A DNA stretch of 64,000 nucleotides, taken from the NCBI GenBank assembly GCA_023313575.1, contig JAJTTP010000002.1, positions 3,472,001 to 3,536,000 of the forward strand, given 5' to 3'. This stretch comes from Eutypella sp. D-1. Taxonomy: Eukaryota > Ascomycota > Sordariomycetes > Xylariales > Diatrypaceae. Below the pieces are notes generated by a model that did no database searches, was not told where the DNA came from, and saw only the letters and a list, made by a program, of their open reading frames with translations. Below, piece by piece: positions 55,801 through 64,000 of the stretch (position 1 is its first letter; the number at the start of each line of letters is the position of its first letter). The position numbers and the translations under genes are program-made.

Positions 55801-58800
55801 CTTCTCAGCTTCGTCTACGTCTCTCTTACGTCCTTGCTGGTTCACACATCACTTCAGGCGAGTCCTGAGACTGTAGGGCCCGGGGACGCGCCGTTATCTA
55901 AATAAGCCTCGCCTCCTTAGCTTCTCGCTGCCAAGACCACAAGTCCATCCAGCACGCATCTGAGAGGAACGGGCACGACAACGTGGTCTATGGTAGAGAG
56001 GGCAATATTTGGGGAGCCCCTGTTCCCTGACGCTTGCGAAAGAAACAGTGAGGGTTAACTCATCACATGGCCAGCGCTGGTTTAAATTGATGCTCTCCCC
56101 AATTGGGCATATGGTGTAAATAACCCGAGCCCTGGGATTGGCCCGCCCAGCCTTGGGATCCGGGGGTTGCATGTGGGAAAGGGGAAATACCCAGAATCTG
56201 CCGGCGCCGATCGTTTCCTAGACGAAAGCCCAACAACGGGTAAGCGGTAAGTAGAGGGAGGCCCTGATATGACGGGTCGTGGGAGAAAGACCGAATTCGT
56301 CTAATTAAGCGGGCTGAATCGCATCTGCCGCGACGCGAAGAAATCTGCGCCGAGAGACGGAAATCTATACCATACCTTAACTTGTGGGGTACCCGATAGT
56401 GACCGGGCTGGCGACGGTCCGGTTCCTCGGCACTCGTGCCGGCACCTCTCTGTTTCATTCGTTTCCAGGAGGCTGCTGTACCTCAATGTATTAGGTATTT
56501 CCCCATATGACTATTTTTAACCTCTGTAGAGTGGTTAGGCATACTTAGACGTTGCAGTGCCATTCTACTTATGCAGCCCAGCTATAATTGTTGATTAAAT
56601 AGGACAAGCGAGGGGACAAGCGTGTTAAGAAGCAGGGCTGTATTAAATGCCACTCATACAAAATTCTCTCATGTCTTCTCGGGAAGCGAGTCGCCGAAAC
56701 GCTCAAGTTGGATGGCCACCCCGGCAATTTTCGTTCCAGAAATATTAGCTCAGTTGCATTTCGCAGTCAATCGTAGACGACTTTCGATAAACCGACAGTT
56801 ATTGGTTCTTGAATACAATCATCCCCCTTGCGGCCAGCTCACCATCTATCATAAGAGCCTCGCTATGAGTGGGTGAAGTTTTACCCTATTGCAAGTCTAC
56901 TTAGTCAAGGTTAAGCAGCTGATGTCATCTCTCGGTATCGTGAAATCTTCTCAGCTCAGCCAGCTAGCCGTGCATATCAAGCCGCTATCGGGCCGCGCGA
57001 GATTATAATTACATACCTAAGATTAGAGGAATTAGAGGAAGAAGTCAGGCCGTAACGTTGGTTAGGTCTAGTTATGTCTATGCCTGCGAGTACAGCAATA
57101 GGGGTTGAACTAAGACAGCCAAGTTTAGCTCTCCAGTACTAACAACTCATATAACCACTACCAAGAGAGCAGCAGATATACGCCCGTCATTTATTGAATG
57201 CGTCGTTGGATAGCCTCGGGTCATGCTAGATGTCAGTGACAGCCGAAATCCGTGGCCAGGGGAAGATTCCCCGGACACGGCAACATCACTGCCGACAAAA
57301 CCATCAAATAATGTTCTTGCACTACGTTGCCTTTGTAGATGCACAAAAACCTGCTCATGCGGTCAGTAAGGGGAGGCCTGTCATGTATTGAGCAACTCAC
57401 CAACTCACCAACTCACTATCACGGTTTATATATTCCCTCGACTTACAAACAGCGCGAAACTGATGATACTCAAGGAGTAATAGATGTTTCTGGGCTTCAC
57501 CATAGACGAACAGTAAATATATTTAACATTTCCATTACTCCTGCAGAAAATATTCACTTGGAGATAGTCGGCCTGTAGAAACTTAACTCAGTTTATAACA
57601 TCACTTCACGAACCTCATGTAGAGCTTGATATCACAATGGTAATAGGTATTTCTGATAATGGGCTGAGCATCCAAGTGCTTCAGGTGGAATTACGTAAAA
57701 CCTCTATAATTATATTATATTCATATCAGAAAATTCTTTCAGTTTCGTTGCGGCCATGATCGACACTGAGATTCAAACCTGACTGCGACAGGTTTGTCTG
57801 GCTAATTTTGCCGGTCAATTACCGTCAAGTTCTTAGAAACTATGAGCCAACATCCTCGTCCGGGCTTACGAGGCCCATTCTTGGAACGAACCCGTCTCTG
57901 TCATTGGTCTGGTCATTTATTTTGCGACATTTAATTAATTCCCAAGCTTCAAGGCACCCAATCGTAACCGGGCTGATGAATTGCTCTTACGCCCTCGAAG
58001 ACGAATAGGACACCCGTCTATCATGCTCACGATTGTTCACTGGATTAACATGTGCCGACATTTTCCTATGCCTTGGCAGTCCTCCAGATAATATGGCATT
58101 GTAAAGTGGCATTATGACTGGCCTCTCTTCCAATTATATCCGATTCTTCCCGGTACTCACCACATCCCAAGCTTGCGGCGTAATAACCCGATCGAATGGC
58201 TCTATACAGTTGCGCCGCACCGAAAAGCAACGTGGTATTCGGCAATAACCGTGGCTGCCAAGTCTGAATGGACCATGCCAGGGTGTAAGATGCTGACAGG
58301 CGGGCTATTGCAAGGCTTCCACACACAGCCAATCGGAATGTACCTCGACTCAAAGGGTGTAAGCTGACCAGGTAGGAGAACATCTGACAAGAATCTTGGA
58401 AATGTACTTAGGGCACATGCCTCGCCGGATTTATAGTCTTTTAACCATGTCTAGAGTAAAAAAGGCTTCCTTTCGCTGAGTTTTACAAACCACGGAAACT
58501 TGGCAGCTTGGTTCATCGGACATCAGATAGCTAAATAGGTAGGTATTAGTCATTCTCAATTGCTTGCGCTGGCCACCACGCCCTGATTTGCCCTAATGAG
58601 GAAGGTAGTGATATAGCAGTATCCTATTTGAGAGACACCTGAGACTAGAGGTCACGGGTGGTGATATGGGCGTGTCCGCAACGTAGCAACTTATCGGATC
58701 ATATGGCGCGTGCGTTAATGAAGAAGCTATGGCTCTTATAGATAGTGAATAGGATAAGATGCATGATTCCCATCTCAAGCATAGACGGGCCTCTCTAGCT

Positions 58801-58829
58801 ACATCTCTAGAACTACTAAAAATCTCAAG
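55801..58829. other. Gene-poor stretch, about 3 kb
   Basis: This is the promoter side of tyrosinase and of the M43 protease gene. It includes AT-rich parts (57640-57740) and a sequence near 57760-57790 resembling a degraded tRNA box B on the reverse strand. Reverse frames at 56458-56063 and 57344-57147 show no recognisable domain. Confidence 0.5.
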
Positions 58830-59813
58830 ATGCTTGCTAAGATTCTATTCAGTGCGACACTAGCTGGGAGTGTGCCGGCGACAGACTTGTGCGGAGCAGG
58901 GGAGCCCTCTGCGGAATTCAAGTCAGCGGTGAATGCTTTGAGGATCGCAGAGCGCACGAAGTCAACGACCCAACATCTGCACCAGAACACTGTTATCAAT
59001 ATCCCGGTATGGCTGCATGCTATCGTGAACTCGACTGTAGGTGAAGACTACCTCAACGATGAAGTCCTCTCGAGCCAGGTCGACACCTTAACGGACCGAT
59101 TTGAGCCGTATGACATCACCTTCGAGCTAGCCGGTACTTCCAGGACTGTCGACGACGAGCTATCACAAGGCCTTGACAACCCATCATTCAACAACTTCAA
59201 GTTGACTAATAGAAAGGGGGATTTAGCTACTCTGAACCTCTACTTTGTTACTAATATGGATGAGACAACGGGTGGTTCTTGCACATTTCCCTCGCCCGGT
59301 ATGGATCTAAGCAATCCCATTACGCGTCTTGATGGCTGCGTCCTGCAGGGCTATTCAGTCCCGGGAGGCACAGGTTATTTGGGCCGTACGTTTAAAGGAG
59401 AGATTGCTGTCCATGAGGTCGGACACTGGCTTGGGCTTGTGAGTTTCGGTTCTCCACACGAGGTTCACGTCGTGTGTTTTATCGTCCTGCAGCTGACACA
59501 ACATCAAGTACCATACATTCCAAGGCGAATCATGCGACGGAGATGGCGATATGATAGACGATACGCCAGCTCAATCGCTACGGACGGAGATGTACACCTG
59601 CCCTGTCGGTCAGGATTCCTGCCCAGATGATGAGGGCGAGGACCCCATTCATAACTACATGGATTACTCGGGTGAAGGCTGGTAAGTCGCTATAAACTGA
59701 ACCAGATGCTCTCACAGCGCAGGAAAACTGACAGGTACGACAGCTGGGAGGAGTTCACACCAGGCCAGAAGGAGCGAATGCACGACGTGTTCTTCTCCAT
59801 GAGAGCCCCCTAA
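58830..59813 (+). CDS. Secreted M43 zinc metalloprotease (pappalysin/MEP-type)
   Basis: Three exons (58830-59438, 59509-59681, 59735-59813) give 286 residues. An N-terminal hydrophobic segment ([18 protein letters not shown]) is a signal peptide. The zinc site HEVGHWLGL + YHTFQG is cut by the first intron: the third histidine of HExxHxxGxxH lies in exon 2, so splicing is required for the active site. Exon 2 adds [22 protein letters not shown] and the Met-turn [10 protein letters not shown]; exon 3 ends [14 protein letters not shown]. This matches the fungal extracellular MEP1-type family, with all catalytic residues present. It probably degrades host or environmental protein. It stands alone between long spacers. 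The length is typical, and no pro-domain beyond a short N-terminal stretch is seen. Confidence 0.9.
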
Positions 59814-61352
59814 AACGCCACCAGGGACTCAAGGATTCCCCTCACGCTGAAAGCGCCCGATAAGAACCATATTTTCGTAAAAGGTTCACCAAAATTATGA
59901 CATGAGCGTTACATTCGAAGTCACATTGGGCGCAGAGAAACTGCATCAGAGCCAACGATGACTCATGTCGGGTCGGTAATCGGAAACATGAGAACGGCGA
60001 CGTCGAAGACCTAACTCTCAATGAGAGTCTAATATAAAGTGCTTGAAACGGCTACTTACGACAGTCGAAAGGGGTTATTATCTAAACCGACCTGTCGTAT
60101 CTACCTAGTATACAAGAACATCGGACTAATGTTGCCTATCACACCTCCAAGCTGCACTCAGAAGATATCCTTCTCATTAAGTGACTAAGAAGTAGTTATG
60201 GTTTGTTTTGATTTAGCTGAAGTCTAGAATGCCACAGTACTGATCATTTCGCACGCGAGTGGCGTCTTTAGGCGTACCTCTACTTTATTGAGCTTTGCAC
60301 ATAGCATCGACCGCCAAGGAATCCAAGAGGGGATGCATGGTGTGGCGAGCTTGATATGCTATAGGACGTGCAACAGACGGCGAATAGCTGGTAGACCTGT
60401 AAACTTGTTTGGGATTGGTTTAAAATTTCAGTGATAGTCTTGGAAACTTGAATAATATCCTAGTCCTCCCCCCCCAATCGATTAATAGTCGCCATGTATT
60501 ATTTTCGACATGATATAATAACGGATTAAGAGCCCAAGTCTATCCAGTGAAGGCATCACAACGTGGAATCATGTCTAGGGCTTTACTCGTGTCTATGTCT
60601 TGAGCGGGATCTCTCATTGGCTCAGATATTTGATGCTACCACATGATATCTATCATCGGAGTGCTAAAACTAATCGCTCTATGTGGGTAGAACGAGGATG
60701 ATTCCATTCTGCAATACAGTGACAGAAAATCAAACGATCACTGAAACCCCTGAAAGACCTTTTTCGACCTGCACCGGTTTCTGTAGCATGTTCTGGAGTT
60801 TAGTATCCATGCATGCTCTTAAAGATGAATATAATAGTATGTCCATAGCAACGTAAGACCGGTTATGAGAATGTATAGGAAATGACAGGTTTACTACAGT
60901 GTGGTAGGCAAGCAATGCAACCTTGAAGATAGTAGTGATAGCCGATGATATATCATTTTGAGAAAACCTGCTCATGATGATCTGGTGGGGCTAAGAGCAG
61001 GGAAAAGACAGTGTAGTTGCAGGAAGAACAAAGAAATCACTTGGTCAGGATGAGATTCAAAGATCTGTATCGCTCTTGGTCCATATCCGTGAGGAACCAC
61101 GGCTGGCTGAAGCTGGATCGTCATCGATAGTAACAAGCCATTGCCTTCTAGCTACAGCACCGTGACGCAAGGGGGATATCATTCATTGGAACGGTCATGG
61201 CATAGCTAGTAGCATTTCTATAAAGACCGACACCTCTCCCTGCTCTATTGCAAGTCTAGAGATATCCATCTGTATCATCTCAACTCCAAAACATTACTCA
61301 TATAATCTGCTTCTCCTGTTCTCTCTTGACGCCTTGCTAAATCTATTTCACC
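59814..61352. other. Intergenic, about 1.5 kb, no gene seen
   Basis: This is the 3' flank of the protease gene and the promoter of the lectin-like gene. A short CT-rich leader with CCAAAACATT precedes the next ATG. No other feature was identified. Confidence 0.5.
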
Positions 61353-61946
61353 ATGTCTCTTCCCGCTGACTTCTCAGCTATTGAGTCTGCTGACTATAGC
61401 TATCTGTTTTACACCCGGACCAATGGTACCATTGCCTACTTGAAGTCGAACACGACGCACGAAGGAAATGACACGACCTATACAGCGTCGAGTGTCACCT
61501 ATTCAAACAGCACCGTCATCGCTGCGGTACCCCGCCTCAGCGCCGTTGCGTATACCCTACACGGGAAGCGAGAGGTAAGGTCACTATAAGCCGGTTGTCA
61601 TTCGTCCTCATACACAGCCCTCCCTAGCCTACTTCCGTTTGCAAGACATTCAGCTCATGCAATATCCCATGCATAGATCCGCCTCTACTACATCGTGAAG
61701 AAGGAGAAGGGCAACGGCTTCCGTCTGGCAGAGCTGTGCCGTACCGATGATGGTGATTGGTATCAGGGTGCGCTGAGCAAGAACAACGTGGCTTGCTCAG
61801 AGAACTCGCTCATCAGCGCCAATGTTGAGAATACCCAGGGCGATTTGAAGGTATTCTTCGTCGACCCGGATGGAATGCCTGGGGTTGCCTGGGTCGTCGT
61901 CGGCCAGTCCTCCTGGGCTCAGCACCTCCTTGACAACTCGTGGTAG
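61353..61946 (+). CDS. Small lectin-like protein, orphan
   Basis: Two exons (61353-61574 and 61677-61946; GTAAGG donor, GCATAG acceptor) give 163 residues, joining LHGKRE to IRLYYIVKKEKGNGF. The chain is all-beta in look: SADYSYLFYTRTNGTIAYL, STVIAAVPRLSAVAYTL, IRLYYIVKKEKGNGFRLAEL, LKVFFVDPDGMPGVAWVV. The pattern of a short strand, aromatic residue, D/T-G turn and second strand is like single blades of fungal fucose-binding lectins, but only about two to three blades are present rather than six. There is no signal peptide, so it is either cytosolic (as many fungal defence lectins are) or exported unconventionally. The lectin comparison is from pattern only; it may be an unrelated orphan family. 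Confidence 0.6.
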
Positions 61947-62681
61947 ACATAGTCATCGGAACACGGCCGACCAGTGTGACTGGTGCCGCAGGGGTTGCAT
62001 CCTTCCGAGATTCACTTTTGGCGGGACAATGGCACGACATTATCCCTCACGGATATCTATCAGTATGGGTTTGTGAAACTAGACGAGCCCTATCCACTCC
62101 TTTGTAGCTTACAGACTAGTCATCTCACACTAGAATAAAATATAGTGGCTCACTAAATAGTGACATGCCCCAACTGATGAACGGCATACGCCATGGTCTC
62201 GTAGTAAATTTACTATTCACTCTTGACTAGACTTGACCAAGTAAACAGCCGCAACGAATTCAGATGAGGGAACCGATCAAGAGAGGATGAAACGGTCTAA
62301 TTGTCACGTATCATATTCGTCGTGTAGTTTATGTTCGTGTTCTCCTTACGAACCCTTACAACGTGTCTGTGCCAGTTACATTAGTGGGCATAAAGCGTGT
62401 TGGGCGTGTGACTGGGCTAATTTTCCGGCTTCTACGGTTTCTCACATTAGGGGGTACGTTATACAGAAGGGACCGAATGCGGCAGCAGCCAGCGGGTAGT
62501 GGTCCTGCGCTTTTAGAGGCAGAACGAGCCTTCATCAGCCCTTCTTCAAAAAGGAACGGTGACCTTATGAAGTGAGGGCTTCGATATGGGTATTTATGGT
62601 GCATGAGACTGAGACGTAGACTAAAAGCTATGTACGGATAGCCCTCCCGGCTAGTCCCTAAAGCCAAGGTCCAGTAGTGTC
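61947..62681. other. Convergent 3' spacer
   Basis: This lies between the lectin-like gene (+) and the SLC6-type gene (-). No supported coding frame or repeat was seen. Confidence 0.5.
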
Positions 62682-64000
62682 TTAGCCTTTGCTCACATCC
62701 ACCTTTTCCTGTGCCTCGTACGGGGGAGGGGCGGCCTCCTGACCGACCCCGCTGTTGAAGAGATCGAGTCCGCGCTCGAGGCCCTTCGTCTCGTCCACGA
62801 TTGTGTCCTCGGTGCCCTCGGCACGGCGGTGACGGGGGATGAGTGGGTTGTAGTATCGCGGCATAATGAAGCCGATGATGATACAGACCATTAGGATGTG
62901 TGCTAATATGAAGCCGGCCATCATCATGGGGTCGTAGCGCAGCGTGTAGAACTCGGGGTACGCGAAGCTGAAGATGATGGCGAGGATTGGCCCACTGACG
63001 TAACGTAATAACACGGGTAAGAAAGCGGGAATGTTCCAGTTTTTACCGCCACCAACCACAACATTGAGGTCTCGTCTCAGTTGGTTTCCCTATTGGAATT
63101 GGTAATTAGCCTTCGGTCTCATTGTTATCTTTCTAGTACTTGAGGCATGATCTTACCGAGTAGAACGCCAGGTACCAGAATCGGCTTAGGATCTTGTTGC
63201 CCTTCCGGGAAGGAGAATATGGCGTCTTCGAGATCAGGACGGCAATGACTGAGGAAACGATGTAAAGGCAGAAGCCAGCAATGGCACCGGGGCCAGCCTG
63301 ACCGACGCCGTGCGCGACTGCAATCCCCACAACCTGACCAGCCAAGTACCCAAAGTTATAGACGATGAAGGCGGGAAGCCCTGTTTGGCTGACAACGTCG
63401 GTCCAACGATACACTGTGGTGGCGCTGACGACTTCGGACCACACAATGAAAATTAAGGCAATGTTATTGACCCAACGGTCGATGCCATCTAGCAGATAAA
63501 AGCCGAATTCGGTGCAGTAAGGCAGACACAGAAGGAATGATAGCAGAGTCAGGAGGGTGACAATAACGGGACGCGAAAGGCGGAGACCGGAATCGACGCA
63601 CAGGGTGGCGGCAGCATCGAGCATGACGAAAGCGGAGCTGAAACCGAGGACAACAAGTGTAAAGAAAAGGAGGAAGGCCCACCAGTTGGCTCCGGGCATC
63701 TGTAGCACGGCCTCGGGTAGGGTCAGGAAACCGACGACGAAAGCGCCGAGCCGGACCCCGTCTTCGGGCCACATGCGCAGGTAACCAACAACACCAAAGA
63801 CAGCGAAAGCAGCGAAATTCTCAAACAGCACGTTGCTACCACAGATCAAGAGAGCGTCCATAACGGCATTGGAGTGCTTCGCGTTGTACGACGCATACGA
63901 GGTAAAGTAGCCAAAGCCGATGCCAGTGGAGAAGAAGACCTGGCCCACGGCCGTCTGCCACACGGTCGGTGACGCCAGCTGGTCAGATCGCCACGTCCGC
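62682..64000 (-). CDS. SLC6-type sodium:neurotransmitter/amino-acid symporter, 5' end beyond window
   Basis: Two visible exons (from beyond 64000 to 63157, and 63089-62682) give the C-terminal part of a multi-pass transporter. The frame remains open to the window edge (reading DQLASPTVWQTAVGQVFF), so upstream exons are missing. Motifs include QVFFSTGIGFGYFTSYASYN (helix 6 region of the SLC6 fold), LLFFTLVVLGFSSAFVMLDA and many further helices (for example PVIVTLLTLLSFLLCLPYC, IAGFCLYIVSSVIAVLIS). The junction joins RFWYLAFYS to GNQLRRDLNVVVGGGKNW. The last exon adds two more helices and a hydrophilic tail with PPPYEAQ, a possible PY-type sorting motif. Members move amino acids or related amines with sodium; the substrate here is unknown. 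Confidence 0.88.

Noticed and set aside
56063..56486. Reverse frames upstream of tyrosinase
   Set aside because: Arg/Ser-rich translation without domain, signal peptide or splice support; lies where the promoter should be.
57755..57800. Possible reverse-strand tRNA or tRNA relic
   Set aside because: A GGTTTGAATC-like word is present, but the stems do not pair and no 5' half is recognisable.
52490..61946. Secondary-metabolite gene cluster built around tyrosinase
   Set aside because: No backbone enzyme (polyketide synthase, peptide synthetase, terpene synthase), P450 or cluster regulator is present.

Overview
The window is nuclear DNA of a filamentous ascomycete (Pezizomycotina), most likely a Sordariomycete. 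The evidence is gene content (Hrd3, TFIIS, a fungal SLC6 transporter, a Cep57/Ppc89-type spindle-pole protein, fungal tyrosinase) and gene structure. Most genes have one to six short introns of about 50-130 bases with GTAAGT-like donors, CTAAC-like branch points and YAG acceptors. No operons, rRNA, convincing tRNA or intact transposons are visible. Exon coordinates in the entries were worked out by hand from splice signals, frame continuity and family motifs.

From 1 to about 47.1 kb the window is gene-dense and mostly housekeeping. In order it holds: a spindle-pole coiled-coil protein (+); two folylpolyglutamate synthase paralogues facing each other (+ then -); a five-exon CHR-family (chromate-type) transporter (+); a mitochondrial two-helix TMEM223/Mrx15-like protein (-); a DsbA-like protein (-); a 2-oxoglutarate/Fe(II) oxygenase-like protein (-); FRG1-like (+) and WDR89-like (-) genes converging on each other; Hrd3 (+); a leucine-rich protein (-); cytosolic/mitochondrial alanyl-tRNA synthetase (-), divergent from a disordered conserved protein (+); an RCR-like PY-motif membrane protein (-); a multi-pass membrane protein (-); an NDUFAF7/MidA-type methyltransferase (-); a membrane-anchored cysteine-synthase-like enzyme (+); and TFIIS (-). 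Several products look mitochondrial: one folate enzyme, the Mrx15-like protein, the alternative AlaRS form, NDUFAF7 and probably the cysteine-synthase homologue.

From about 47.1 to 62.7 kb the character changes. Genes are sparse (four in about 15.5 kb), spacers are long and partly AT-rich. Three of the four products are predicted to be secreted or wall-bound: a GPI-anchored Ser/Ala-rich protein, a seven-exon tyrosinase and an M43 metalloprotease. The fourth is a small lectin-like protein without a signal peptide. This looks like an accessory, environment-facing compartment. Core gene content resumes at the right edge with an SLC6-type transporter whose 5' end lies outside the window.

No wholly new multi-gene system could be demonstrated. 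The points most worth checking are the inverted folate-enzyme pair, the 176-residue in-frame mitochondrial-type extension of alanyl-tRNA synthetase, the CHR gene whose domains are joined only if a stop-containing intron is spliced, the recurrent ACCTAGGT-type palindromes between genes, and the secretome-like island.
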